From Moesziomyces globuligerus (lineage: Eukaryota; Basidiomycota; Ustilaginomycetes; Ustilaginales; Ustilaginaceae): a stretch of 64,000 bases of DNA. A program made the position numbers and the translations under genes. Positions 30,086 through 39,850 of the stretch are shown one piece after another. The stretch is taken from contig JARVLF010000020.1 in the NCBI GenBank assembly GCA_030849465.1, positions 310,001 to 374,000 on the forward strand, written 5' to 3'. Position 1 is the stretch's first letter. The number at the start of each line of letters is the position of its first letter. Under the pieces are notes generated by a model. It was not told the DNA's origin, made no database searches, and was given only the letters and a program-made list of their open reading frames with translations.

Positions 30086-31759
30086 ATGTCCTCAGAAGCA
30101 GCGGCAGCTTCCGCCGCCTCCGCAGTGAGCACACCAGCTCAAGTCGAGGCTGGTCCGAGCAACTCCAGGCCCAAGCCAAGCCACGGCAAGCAAGCATCGC
30201 GGCCGAAGAAGGCAAACCAACATGCACGCAACTCGCAAGCCGCTCGTCTGACGTCGGATCAGCTGCGCAAGCGTCTGCACTACATCGAGTCGAACTCGAC
30301 CGTCATCCTCAAGATGCCTTCGGGCCGCACCAAAGCCGCCGAGATCGTCCCAGGCAGGCAGGTGAGCCTGGGCAAGTTCGGCAGCTTCCGCGCAGACGAT
30401 CTGATCGGCATGCCATACGGCTTTACGTACGAGATCCAAGCCGAAGCTCCTCCACCTTCGGCTGACGCAGCTCATCAGAACGGCATCAAGAGCGCCAAGC
30501 CAGCGCCAAGCAGCGGAGGATCGCTCAAGCTTGTCGTCAACCGCACCCTGGGTGATATCGAGACGGAGGCGAGCGAGGCGGTCGAGACGAAAGCCACCAA
30601 CGAACACATCAACGACGATGGGTCCGCACAGAAGCTCACGTACGTCGACATCCAGGAGCTCAAGAAGCAGGGTTTGTCCGGCCGCGAGATCATCGAACAG
30701 CAGTTGGCTGGATCCGAGTCGTTCGCCAACCGCACCGTCTACTCGCAGGCCAAGTATGTGGCGCGTAAGGAGCAGAAGCACCTCAAGCTCTTCACACCCC
30801 TTCAGCCGGACTTCGGCAACGTGTGCGACTTCTGGTTCGAGAAGTCGGCCGAGAAGATCCGCTACATCCGCAGGGATGCGTTAAGTCAGATGCTCTCGTT
30901 TGGCAGCGTTCGCCCCGGCGGAAGGTATCTGGTCATCGATGGCGTCTCGGGCTTGCTCGTGGGCTCCATACTCGAGAGGATGGGCGGAGACGGTACGGTG
31001 GTGGCGATCAACGATGCCGAGTCGCCGCCGTCGTTCGATATCCTGCCTTACTTCAACCTGGCGCCCGAGGTGTCCAACGGCGTGCTCAAGGTGCTTCACT
31101 GGGCGGCGACCGAGCGCGACTACGCTCCCGTGTTTTCGCAGCAAGATATTCCGGCGGCTGATGCTGAAGGGAGGGGATCCAAGGACAAGTCACGCACGCG
31201 CAAGCGCCAGGCCAACTTTCGCGAGGTCGACCGCGTGCGTACGGAGCTGTTTGCCGGCGACTTTGATGCGGTTCTGATCGCCTGTCATTACGACCCGATG
31301 AGCATCCTGCGCCGGCTCAAGCCGCATCTCGGCGGCTCGGCGAGCGTCGTGGTGCACAGCCCGTACCTGCAGCCGCTCGTCGAGGCCCAGGCTGCTCTGC
31401 GCTCCGACGAGGAGTTCGTCAATATCAGCGTCACCGAGCCCTGGCTGCGAAAGTACCAGGTGCTCCCCGGCCGCACGCATCCCGAGATGACCACCAGCAG
31501 CACCGCAGGCTGCATCCTGCACGCCATTCGCGTGTTCGGAGAGGCCCATGCGCTTCAGATGCGCTCCCAGTTCCTCGCCGTGCAAGAGGCACGGAAGCAG
31601 ACAGATGTAGGACAGCAGAACGGTGAAGAGCAGGGCGCGACCGAAGGCGCCAAACGGACACAGATCGAGGACGACTCCGCAGACAAGGAGCAACCCGACT
31701 CCAAGCGCGTCAAGCTTGATGAAAGTGCACAGCCAGATGACAGCATGCCAGCTGCGTAG
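30086..31759 (+). CDS. TRM6: tRNA m1A58 methyltransferase non-catalytic subunit Trm6 (Gcd10)
   Basis: 557 residues. The N-terminal beta domain (about 58-130: RLHYIESNSTVILKMPSG, FGSFRADDLIGMPYGFTYEI) and the segment LTYVDIQELKKQGLSGREIIEQQ are diagnostic of Trm6/Gcd10. A degenerate Rossmann fold follows (RPGGRYLVIDGVSGLLVGSILERMGGDG) in which the usual SAM-binding glycine motif is altered, as expected for the non-catalytic partner. With Trm61 it forms the nuclear complex that methylates A58 of tRNAs, including initiator tRNA. Charged low-complexity stretches lie at 1-50, in the middle, and at the C-terminus. No intron is needed. Confidence 0.95.
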   Translation: MSSEAAAASAASAVSTPAQVEAGPSNSRPKPSHGKQASRPKKANQHARNSQAARLTSDQLRKRLHYIESNSTVILKMPSGRTKAAEIVPGRQVSLGKFGSFRADDLIGMPYGFTYEIQAEAPPPSADAAHQNGIKSAKPAPSSGGSLKLVVNRTLGDIETEASEAVETKATNEHINDDGSAQKLTYVDIQELKKQGLSGREIIEQQLAGSESFANRTVYSQAKYVARKEQKHLKLFTPLQPDFGNVCDFWFEKSAEKIRYIRRDALSQMLSFGSVRPGGRYLVIDGVSGLLVGSILERMGGDGTVVAINDAESPPSFDILPYFNLAPEVSNGVLKVLHWAATERDYAPVFSQQDIPAADAEGRGSKDKSRTRKRQANFREVDRVRTELFAGDFDAVLIACHYDPMSILRRLKPHLGGSASVVVHSPYLQPLVEAQAALRSDEEFVNISVTEPWLRKYQVLPGRTHPEMTTSSTAGCILHAIRVFGEAHALQMRSQFLAVQEARKQTDVGQQNGEEQGATEGAKRTQIEDDSADKEQPDSKRVKLDESAQPDDSMPAA

Positions 31760-32204
31760 CAGTCGCAGCGGATCGCTAGCGAACAGTCCACAACCAGATC
31801 ACGGGTACACGAATGCAACGCATCTGTAAGCAGGGCAAGACAGAGTCGAGAGCGTGGGGGCGGTGAGTGTGATTGAGTTCTCTGCCTATTCGAGGTCGCT
31901 TCGACTGGCTGAGGCTCCGAGCTGGGAACACGAAAATTGTGTGGGATGTTAGAGCGTGCCTGGACCCGCGTTGAAATCTCCACCCGTTGACAGATGTGCA
32001 TGAGGTTCGTCTGACCCTCTCGACTCGATCTTCGCACGTTCCACACACACTCTCGATCTATCGCAAACACCTCGGGGCCACCATTGCATTACCGCACGCC
32101 ATTCGTCGCACTCACTTGCTGCAGCAGAAAGTCATTCAGGCACGACCTTTCATCTGCCCGCTCGCTCCCGAATTTCAGCCCGGCGACGACGAGAAACAGC
32201 GACA
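31760..32204. promoter_or_regulatory. TRM6 3' region and SSU72 promoter
   Basis: 445 bases between tandem genes. No RNA gene, repeat or motif stands out. Confidence 0.5.
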
Positions 32205-33005
32205 ATGTCGACAATAGCCAATGCGGGGCCATCGTCCTCCTCAACCACACCACCGTATCCACCTGGACCATCTGCATCTGGTGGTGGCGTGATCGATGCG
32301 ACCGGGGTGAACGGCGTCGTCGCGGGGGCGACGCCGAACAGCTCGATCATGTTCTGCGTGGTGTGCGCGTCGAACCAGAACCGATCGATGGCGGCGCACT
32401 CGCTGCTGGCCAAGTCGGGCTTCAACGTCACGTCTGCCGGCACAGGCTCTGCGGTGCGCCTGCCCGGGCCCAAGATCAACCTGCCCAACATCTATCCCTT
32501 TGGCACTGCGTATACCGAGATCATCGACGACCTCAACAGCAAAGACCCGCGACTGTACTGGGCCAACGGCTTGATGACCATGCTCAACCGGAACAAGGAC
32601 GTCAAGAGAGCACCGGAGAGATGGCAGGAGACCAAATTCACTGCAGACATCGTGATCACCTGCGAAGAGAGGTGCTTCGACGCCGTATGCGAGGATCTCT
32701 TCAACCGAGGCGGCGAATTGAACAGACCGGTACACGTGATCAACGTCGAGATCAAAGACAACCACGAAGAAGCCGTCGCCGCAGGAAAGGCCATCCTCGA
32801 CCTCGCAAACGCAGTAAGTAGTCAGCCGAGTACCGAGAAGAGCTAGCGCGGCTCGAATTCTGATGCTTTCTCCGCCTTCTTGTTCGGTGGACCATTGATG
32901 TAGATCGCCAACTCGCAAGATATCGATACCGAGATGGACGGCATCCTGGAACATCACCAGCAGTCGTATCCACACGCCATCTTACACACGGTCGGCTACT
33001 ACTGA
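32205..33005 (+). CDS. SSU72: RNA polymerase II CTD phosphatase Ssu72, one 3' intron
   Basis: Exon 1 is 32205-32813, intron 32814-32903 (GTAAGT..TAG), exon 2 32904-33005, giving 236 residues. The low-molecular-weight phosphatase loop is CASNQNRS with Cys54 and Arg60. The rest ([48 protein letters not shown]) matches Ssu72 along its length. Exon 2 restores the expected end: [13 protein letters not shown] and a terminal ILHTVGYY. Ssu72 removes phosphate from Ser5 and Ser7 of the Pol II C-terminal domain and acts in 3'-end processing and termination. The first 47 residues are a low-complexity extension. Without splicing the frame stops after ten unrelated residues at 32846, so the splice is needed for the conserved tail. 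Confidence 0.96.
32814..32903 (+). other. Intron in SSU72
   Basis: A 90-base intron, donor GTAAGT, acceptor GATGTAG, phase 0. Joining the exons recovers the conserved Ssu72 C-terminus. Confidence 0.9.
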
Positions 33006-33449
33006 AACCCTCGGTCCTGCACCTCTGCAATGCATCATTCAGCGCCATCGTTTCACGGCCAACGATTCGATCTCGATGAACCTGGGTGTATAGGATAGTG
33101 ATGCAGATGAACATGCGCAGGGCGAAAGTGTATATGTACAAGAGGGGGGGGGGGGGGGGGGAGGCAACGGGATGGACGCGACTTGGCGGGAGCGGTGCGA
33201 GGAGCAGAGAGACAGATGCGATGGGCGGTGACGGCGGCGCACGACCAGAGGAGGCGAAACATGTAGGGATGCAAGCCGAAGCGGGGCAAGGGCGGGAAGC
33301 AGAGGGCGCGGTGGAAGGGGACGGGCAGTGCTTGGCGTTGACCACGGTCCGCTCTGACAGCGGCCCTGGATGGCGACACCAGCTCGCCCGCTCGACTTGC
33401 CGCGCTGCTGTACGTGATAGATGCAGACGATAGAGGGACGAGAGATTGG
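33006..33449. other. Convergent 3' region of SSU72 and RHO4-like gene
   Basis: 445 bases with an 18-base G run at 33144-33161. Nothing else is recognised. Confidence 0.6.
33144..33161 (+). repeat. Poly(G) tract of 18
   Basis: An uninterrupted run of 18 guanines, by far the longest homopolymer in the window, in a convergent 3' region. It could form a G-quadruplex; its exact length is also prone to sequencing error. Confidence 0.9.
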
Positions 33450-34142
33450 CTATAGGAGGACGCACTTCTTCTTGCCGCCACCCGACGTTGCTCCTGCGGC
33501 TCTCCTTGCCCAGCCCTTCTTGCGGCACGCCTCTCTGATGGCCGAGTCAAAGACGTTCTGCACGCCGTCCTTTGTCTTTGCGGAGCACTCTACGTACTTT
33601 GCTGCGCCGATCTCGTCTGCGACCTGTTGCCCCTGAGCGGGCGAGACCGGCTTGATGCCCTGCGCCTGCAGCATTGCGAGGCTGTTGGGGTCTTTTCGCA
33701 GATCGGTCTTAAGACCCACGAGTAGGATGGGCACGCCTTCGCAAAAGTGGTTGATCTCGGGGAACCACTTGTCCTGCACGTTGGCGAGGCTGGTGGGGAA
33801 GTCGATGGCAAAGCAGATGAGGATGACGTCCGACTCGGGATACGATAGCGGACGGAGGCGATCGTACTCCTCCTGACCCGCCGTGTCCCAGAGCGCGAGC
33901 TCGATGGTCTTGCCCTCGAACTGGATGATGGGCACGTAGTTCTCAAACACGGTGGGCACGTACTCCTCGGGGAATCGGTTCTGCGAGTAGACTATCAACA
34001 GACACGTCTTGCCGCAGCCACCGTCGCCGACGACGACGAGCTTCTTCTTGAGGTCGATCACGGGACGCCCGGGCAGCTGCTGGATCTGGCCCTGGCCAGG
34101 CGGCGCATCGGATAGTGTTGAGCCGCTGTTGTATGCGTTCAT
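33450..34142 (-). CDS. RHO4: Rho-family GTPase, Rho4-like
   Basis: 230 residues from the ATG at 34142; the frame runs on upstream but without homology. It has P-loop GDGGCGKT (39-46), effector loop [10 protein letters not shown] (61-70), switch [21 protein letters not shown] (86 onward), and ECSAK near the end. The guanine-specificity motif reads LKTD in place of the common NKxD or CKxD. The C-terminal CaaX box is CVLL (227-230), whose final Leu predicts geranylgeranylation, behind a basic KKK. The N-terminal extension ending [17 protein letters not shown] and the segment [14 protein letters not shown] resemble fungal Rho4/RhoD more than Rho1, Rho2, Rho3 or Cdc42. Rho4 acts in septation and wall integrity in other fungi. 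The subfamily is less certain than the family. Confidence 0.88.
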   Translation of the reverse strand: MNAYNSGSTLSDAPPGQGQIQQLPGRPVIDLKKKLVVVGDGGCGKTCLLIVYSQNRFPEEYVPTVFENYVPIIQFEGKTIELALWDTAGQEEYDRLRPLSYPESDVILICFAIDFPTSLANVQDKWFPEINHFCEGVPILLVGLKTDLRKDPNSLAMLQAQGIKPVSPAQGQQVADEIGAAKYVECSAKTKDGVQNVFDSAIREACRKKGWARRAAGATSGGGKKKCVLL

Positions 34143-35073
34143 AGCGTCGCTGTGGCGGTGACGGTCCGGGTGTTCGCTGACAATGAGCTGAGACGCTGGT
34201 GAGCTAGAGCCGAGCACAGGTGAGGATTGGCGGAGCCGCTGCGGGCCTGAAAGGCGGGGATGAGCACTGAAGCCGGATGCACAGCGTCGGCGGAAGATGG
34301 AGCCGTTTTGCGGGGTTGCTTCGAACGATCGTCGAGGGATGGGATGGGGAAGAGGAGGGTGTCCGGACAAGGTTGGAGCAGCGGACTGCAAGATGGGGAA
34401 TGAGGCCGAGACGGTGCGGATCCTGGCGAGCGAAGGCAGTGTAATCGGTCCCGTGGTCGAGCAGGTGAGAAGGAGAGGGGTGCGAGGCCGAGTCGAGACG
34501 ATGATGCGTGTCTCAAGAGTGACTGTTTCGGCAATTTGGGCGGTTGCGCTGTCCAAGCTCCAAGTGTTGCTCTCCTCCCGCCTTGGCGCCTTCCTTTGGC
34601 TGCAGCCCAAAATGAGCAACCGCCGTCCGGCAGAGAACCTCTCGGCTTCACGCGATGCAGCGCCTGCACCGACTGCCTCCTTCACGTGACACGGCTCGTC
34701 CATGAAAGCACCAGCACTCTAACATTTGATTTCATTTTCGGCAATTCCGGTGCGAGCTTCACCTCCAATTTTGGCTCGGCGCACGGAAGCTTCACCTGCA
34801 CCTGCAGGCGCGCCGCTTCCAAGGTGTTGGTTGATGGAGTGGAGGCTTGGGCCAGGATGCGGCTCATCAGCCTCGAAATGAAGAGGGCCCACCTGTCATT
34901 CTGCTCATCATCTGGGTCTCCTTGCCGTCTCCTTCATCAGGCATGGGTGCTCGGCTGGCACCGTCCATGGCCCTCTCGTCTTTGCCAGAGCTTCATTATC
35001 CCCTACATCGATAAAAGGCGGGGCGTCCCCAAGATCCCCTCGTTCTTGCCCACCTCATCCGTACACTTTCAGC
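34143..35073. promoter_or_regulatory. Divergent promoter of RHO4-like and TPR-like genes
   Basis: 930 bases. A TATA-like GATAAAAGG lies at about 35009-35018, some 60 bases before the plus-strand ATG. The TTTCAG just ahead of that ATG could be a leader splice acceptor. No gene is seen. Confidence 0.5.
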
Positions 35074-37314
35074 ATGCAGAGCGTGTACAGCAAGTGCGCC
35101 AAGGCGGCGATCTTCGCCCAGCTCCAGCAAGGTCTCGAGCCGTTCGTCTACTGGCATGTCACCGAATCCATCCAGGAAGGGTACTCGCCTGCCGCCATCG
35201 GCGAGCTGCAGGAGGAACTCGAGGTCGAGGAAATTGTGCTCGAGCGCAGGTCCGATGCGCGCGACCGTGCGCTTGGCCATTTCGTCTCGCTGCTTCACCA
35301 CTACCGCTCCTCGCGCGCCCAAGCCGGCAGCGCCGACGATGCGCTCATCAGCCTCGAATCCGACCTCGAAAACTTGCAGTCGTCTCCGCCCTTCGACGAC
35401 TTCCGTCTCGACACCACCGCGATCAATGACTACGTCTACGAGGAGAGGCAGAATGCCGGACTTATCGCCCAAGATCCCGACTGGCAACAGCTCTCCAAGG
35501 TCTCCAGCAAGTATCAGTGGGGCGTTGAGTTCAAGCACTCGCTCGAACTCACCCGCATCGCCTATATCCAAGCATGCTCTCGCTTCGAGCACCGCTTCAC
35601 CCTCGGCACCGAAGCAGACCTGGAATTGATTGAGCTTTTGGATCGCGACCAGCTCTGCGACCTCGCTTCGCGCCACGCAGCCAAGCCTCGCCACATCCCC
35701 GCGCCCCCGCCGGGTGCCGCAGACGCCTCGCCGCCCACTTCGTCTTTCTGGAGCCAGAGGATCGCGTCTGCCAGCACCGCATCCTCGTCGCCGCTGCCAG
35801 AGTTCGAGGAGGATCAATTGATTCAGACGGGACGACAGTTCCGCGCGGCCTGTCTAGAGGACCTGCGCACGCGCCAGTCCCAAGGTGTACGCACCTCTCG
35901 GGACAGCAAGGAGATCACCGTCGTTCTCTCCAAAGCACTCAATCCAGACACCAATCCGGAACGCCTCATACAGCGCGCCGGTCAGCGCTACGATCCGGCT
36001 CAGCCATCCGACGCCGACGACGCCCCACAAGAGGAGGTTGCGGCACGAAGCGCCAAAGACCTGTTAAGTTCGGCGCTGCGCATCCTCAAGGAGCGCGATG
36101 GCGAGCGCAACGTCTCCCTCCGCATCGACGCGCACAACCTGCGAGGTCTCATCAACCTCCGCCTCGCCGCGCTCAAGCCCCGCACCGAAGCCAACTACCT
36201 CAACCGCGCCATCGTCGACTGGACAGCCAGCATCGAGCTCGACGAGGACCAACCCGAGATCCGCAAGCAGCTCTCGGGTGCCAAGGCGCGTCTCGAGTCG
36301 AGCGAAACACGAGACATCGATTTGAGCGCAGCACCGAGCTCGGACCTGGCGACGGAGGACAGCAGCTTCTCGACTCGGTCGCAAGGCACGAGCAACACGG
36401 CTGCAGCCACAGACGACAAGAACAGCAAGAACGGAGAGGCAGTCGAGTCGAGCAAAGCGGAGGGGTCGAACGGCGTGGCTAGGACCGCGGGCAAGGCGAG
36501 GGAGAAGATGATTCTCGAATCGCCGTTCTTTCGCGCGGACCTGGTGACAGGGATGATGGTGGATGCGCTGCTGGCGCTGGCGTTCCCGCATCGCGCGATG
36601 CGCGAGACGCTGCGGCTGCCCTCGGCCGCAGCCGTGGCGGCGGCGAGCCAGGACCATGTGCACATGCTCGAGCGCCTCGCCAAGGCGCACACCACCACGG
36701 TCAAGGCGCTCACGCCCGAGAACAAGGCGCAGCTCAAGCACGCCGTCAAGACGGTGGGCGCCGTGCTCGCGCTTCCGGAGCTGCAGCAGGTGGCGCGCCA
36801 TGCCGAGCCCAGCGTCCGCCTCCGCAGCACCAGCCTCCGCCTCGTGCTCGGAACCATCCTGCTGCTGCTCAACGACCACGTGCGCGCTCTCGGCGAGCTC
36901 AACCTCGTCAGCAATGCGCTCAAGCCCAACCCACGCACGGCAGGCAGTGGCAACGACGCAAAGGGGGCAAAGGGCAAGGCAGCAGAATCGCAAGCACAAC
37001 CCAGGGGTGGTGGTGATGGTGGTGCAGAGGCGGAAGCGGCGGAGAAGGCGAAGAAGGACCAGGCGGAGGAGCAGATGCAGGCGAGGGTGCAGGGCGAGAC
37101 GCTGCTGCTGCTCGCAAAGACGTGCTGGCTCAGCAACAAGGTGCAGGAGGCAGTCAAGTTCTTCCGCTGGTTCGTCAAGTGGTATGCCGACCAGCAAGCC
37201 GCCCTCGCTCCCGACACGATGGAGCAAGATGCGCAATCGGATGCGGCCGGAGTCAGCGTGCCCGAACTCGACATGCGCTGGTGGGACGCACTGGTAGTGG
37301 TGCAGAAATCGTAA
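35074..37314 (+). CDS. Unknown protein with TPR-like helical repeats
   Basis: 746 residues, no recognised family. The body is helical. Residues about 350-405 (NVSLRIDAHNLRGLINLRLAAL, NRAIVDWTASIELD) have the size and alanine/leucine spacing of a TPR pair, and a similar helix pair lies near the end (LLLLAKTCWLSNKVQEAVKFFRWFVKW). The middle (about 415-475) and 610-655 are polar low complexity. Residues 1-60 contain an amphipathic start without a signal peptide. The C-terminus ends LVVVQKS, which is not a PTS1. Codon use is like its neighbours, so it is a genuine gene. A TPR scaffold role is a guess from repeat shape alone. Confidence 0.75.
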   Translation: MQSVYSKCAKAAIFAQLQQGLEPFVYWHVTESIQEGYSPAAIGELQEELEVEEIVLERRSDARDRALGHFVSLLHHYRSSRAQAGSADDALISLESDLENLQSSPPFDDFRLDTTAINDYVYEERQNAGLIAQDPDWQQLSKVSSKYQWGVEFKHSLELTRIAYIQACSRFEHRFTLGTEADLELIELLDRDQLCDLASRHAAKPRHIPAPPPGAADASPPTSSFWSQRIASASTASSSPLPEFEEDQLIQTGRQFRAACLEDLRTRQSQGVRTSRDSKEITVVLSKALNPDTNPERLIQRAGQRYDPAQPSDADDAPQEEVAARSAKDLLSSALRILKERDGERNVSLRIDAHNLRGLINLRLAALKPRTEANYLNRAIVDWTASIELDEDQPEIRKQLSGAKARLESSETRDIDLSAAPSSDLATEDSSFSTRSQGTSNTAAATDDKNSKNGEAVESSKAEGSNGVARTAGKAREKMILESPFFRADLVTGMMVDALLALAFPHRAMRETLRLPSAAAVAAASQDHVHMLERLAKAHTTTVKALTPENKAQLKHAVKTVGAVLALPELQQVARHAEPSVRLRSTSLRLVLGTILLLLNDHVRALGELNLVSNALKPNPRTAGSGNDAKGAKGKAAESQAQPRGGGDGGAEAEAAEKAKKDQAEEQMQARVQGETLLLLAKTCWLSNKVQEAVKFFRWFVKWYADQQAALAPDTMEQDAQSDAAGVSVPELDMRWWDALVVVQKS

Positions 37315-37403
37315 CTGCCAACGTGCACAGACCTGCGCATTCGTCAACCCGCTCACAAAATCTCTTCTATTCGATCGTGCAAGAGGTGGATGGGGTGCTT
37401 TGT

Positions 37404-39485
37404 TTAGCCTTCGTCATCGCGTTTGCGCTTGGCGTCTTTGATGGGACGATGTTGTGCGGCGGGATGGCGTGCGAGCTGCGGGGGTACGGAGCTGAGTTTG
37501 GACTTTGTGAGTTCGAGTTTGAGGTCGTAGAAGAGGTCGGCGTCGGATTGGTCGAGGAAGGTGATGGCGGTGCCGCGTTTGCCCGCACGGCCCGTGCGGC
37601 CGATGCGGTGGATGTAGGCCTCGATGTTGTTGGGCATGGCGTAGTTGACGACGAGTCCGACGTTGGGTACGTCGATACCACGACCTGCCAAGTCGGTCGC
37701 TACAAGCACCTGCGTGGTGCCGTCGCGAAGATGGGCGAGAGCCTCTTCACGCAGTTCCTGCGTCTTGCCCGAGTGCAGCGTCGACACGTAGAAGCCGGCC
37801 CGTGCGAGCTGCGTCGAGAGCATATCGGCCGCTTTCTTCTGGTTGACAAAGACGATGATCGGTACGAGATGCGACGATCTCTGCAGGATCGAGACGAGAC
37901 GTTGACGACGCTGGTCCTCGGAAGCGACAAACTCGACAATCTGCTCAACACTCGCTACGGCCTGTCCGGCATCTCCGATCGTGATCGTCGCCGGTCGTCG
38001 CAGGTACACGCGTGCCATGCGCTCGACACTCGGCGGCATCGTAGCCGAGTACAGCATCGTCACCCTGTACCTCCCCACCCCGTCCTGCAGCGGATCCTCG
38101 GCCACGCTCGAGTCGGGCTTGAGGTTCGACACGGGCAGCGAGTCGAGGATGAAGTTGACCTGGGGCTCGAAACCCATATCGACCATCTTGTCCGCCTCGT
38201 CCATGACGACGTAGGTGCACTGACTCAACACGAGCACATGCCTCTCGATGCAGTCCTTCAACCTTCCCGGTGTGGCGATGATGATCTCGGCACCATCGCG
38301 CAGCGCATACGCCTGGTCGTTCATGTCCCTGCCACCGACGATCGACACGCACCGCAACCCAAGTCGCGGCGCAAATTTGTTGGTCTCGCCCTCGATCTGC
38401 TGTGCCAGTTCGCGCGTGGGCACGAGGATCAGCGCCTGCGGTCCGAGCGCCTTGGTGTTTTCGTCGAGCTTGGGCAGACGCGAGATGTAGGCGAGCATGG
38501 GGACGAGGAACGACGCCGTCTTACCCGAACCCGTCTCGGCGATGCCGATCAGATCGCGGTTCTGCAGTCCGATCGGAATCGCCTGCCGCTGGATGGGCGA
38601 CGGTTCCGCATAACCGATCTCATCGATCGTCGCCAGGATCGTCGCGGGTATCGAAGACTCGCGCCACGAGCGCAGCGGACGCGGGATGTTGCCGCCGCGC
38701 GCCGAGATACCAAAGTCCTCGCGGAAGATGCGCCAGTCACGCTCCTTCATCTGCTCGAGCGTCTTCTCGCTCCAGTGCTTGTCATCGAACCGTTTGGCTG
38801 CTCGTCCCAGCGACGCTTCGAGCGGGTCCAGGTGCGTCGACGCAGCCGAGCTGCCATTGGCGCCGTTCGCCTTTAGATGCGATGGCGCAGCATGTTGTGC
38901 AGCCGACTGAATCTGCACGGCCAGAGAGTCGGTGCCCGTGTCGTCGTCCTCGCCCCAGTCGAATACGAACTTTTTGTCTGTGGGCTTTCGTTTTGGCTTC
39001 TTCTTGTCCTCCTTGAGGCCCAGGTAGCGCCTTCGGATCGCATCCTGTTCCGCCTCTGTCAGCGGCGCACCGGATGTGTCTTCGAGTTCGCTGCTCGATG
39101 TCGCATTGCGAGATGCTTCATCTGCAGCGTGTGCTCCGTTGCTGCCGTGATTGCGGCCGTTTGTAGAGGACCGGACGTGGTGCCTTGCATCGGCGGGGCC
39201 ATAGTCGAGCTCGCTGGTATCATGGCGGTGACGATCAGCAGGTCGTGATTGCGAGCGATCGGACTGCCTGGAAGATGAAGCTACAGACCGAGCTTGGGCC
39301 TCGAGCTCCTTCCGTCTCTGGAGATCTTGCTTCTTCTTCTCGGCAAGCTTGCGATCCTCCTCCTCCTTCTCGCGCTGTGCCTTTTGGGCTCGCTCGGCCT
39401 TGGAGAGGAAGCGAGGCTTGAGTGCCGCCTCTCGCTTCTGCTTCTCCAAAATCTCGGCCACCGAAAGCGGCTGCTTCTTGGACAT
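37404..39485 (-). CDS. PRP28: Spliceosomal DEAD-box helicase Prp28 (DDX23)
   Basis: 693 residues from the ATG at 39485. An N-terminal charged region (MSKKQPLSVAEILEKQKREA, long Lys/Glu stretches) and KFVFDWGEDDDT precede the core, as in DDX23/Prp28. Core motifs: AETGSGKT (316-323), PTRELA, TPGR, DEAD, SAT and HRIGRTGR. The pre-core segment HWSEKTLEQMKERDWRIFREDFGI and the phrase IPRPLRSW are highly specific to Prp28. The enzyme drives the exchange of U1 for U6 at the 5' splice site during spliceosome activation. It is convergent with the TPR-like gene, only about 90 bases between stops. Confidence 0.97.
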   Translation of the reverse strand: MSKKQPLSVAEILEKQKREAALKPRFLSKAERAQKAQREKEEEDRKLAEKKKQDLQRRKELEAQARSVASSSRQSDRSQSRPADRHRHDTSELDYGPADARHHVRSSTNGRNHGSNGAHAADEASRNATSSSELEDTSGAPLTEAEQDAIRRRYLGLKEDKKKPKRKPTDKKFVFDWGEDDDTGTDSLAVQIQSAAQHAAPSHLKANGANGSSAASTHLDPLEASLGRAAKRFDDKHWSEKTLEQMKERDWRIFREDFGISARGGNIPRPLRSWRESSIPATILATIDEIGYAEPSPIQRQAIPIGLQNRDLIGIAETGSGKTASFLVPMLAYISRLPKLDENTKALGPQALILVPTRELAQQIEGETNKFAPRLGLRCVSIVGGRDMNDQAYALRDGAEIIIATPGRLKDCIERHVLVLSQCTYVVMDEADKMVDMGFEPQVNFILDSLPVSNLKPDSSVAEDPLQDGVGRYRVTMLYSATMPPSVERMARVYLRRPATITIGDAGQAVASVEQIVEFVASEDQRRQRLVSILQRSSHLVPIIVFVNQKKAADMLSTQLARAGFYVSTLHSGKTQELREEALAHLRDGTTQVLVATDLAGRGIDVPNVGLVVNYAMPNNIEAYIHRIGRTGRAGKRGTAITFLDQSDADLFYDLKLELTKSKLSSVPPQLARHPAAQHRPIKDAKRKRDDEG

Positions 39486-39850
39486 GACGCCAGTGTCTAT
39501 GATGGTGGGTGACGTTGGAAGGCACAAGTTGAGCTGAAGTCGTCCAGGGTGCTGAGCCCGCGTGTGGAGAGAAGGAATCCGTGTTCCGAGAAAATTGTTC
39601 CGAGGTGTTAGGTCGGAAGGCTGCAGCTCACCGGTTCATCGGATGCATCTGTGAGCCGGCGCGCGACGCTGGCTAGAACGTGAGAGGGCAACTTTTAGCC
39701 GCGCACGGCCAGCGCTGCGCTGGCTGAGTGGCGAGCCCGAGGACAGGGTCCGTGGGTGTTGATTAGTGCACAACTTTCCAGGAGCAACTCCTCGCTCCGT
39801 GCCATCACCTCATACCAATCTCACTCCAACCTCACAGTCGTATCAAAACC
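39486..39850. promoter_or_regulatory. Divergent promoter of PRP28 and acyl-CoA dehydrogenase gene
   Basis: 365 bases between starts; no RNA gene or repeat is seen. Confidence 0.5.
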
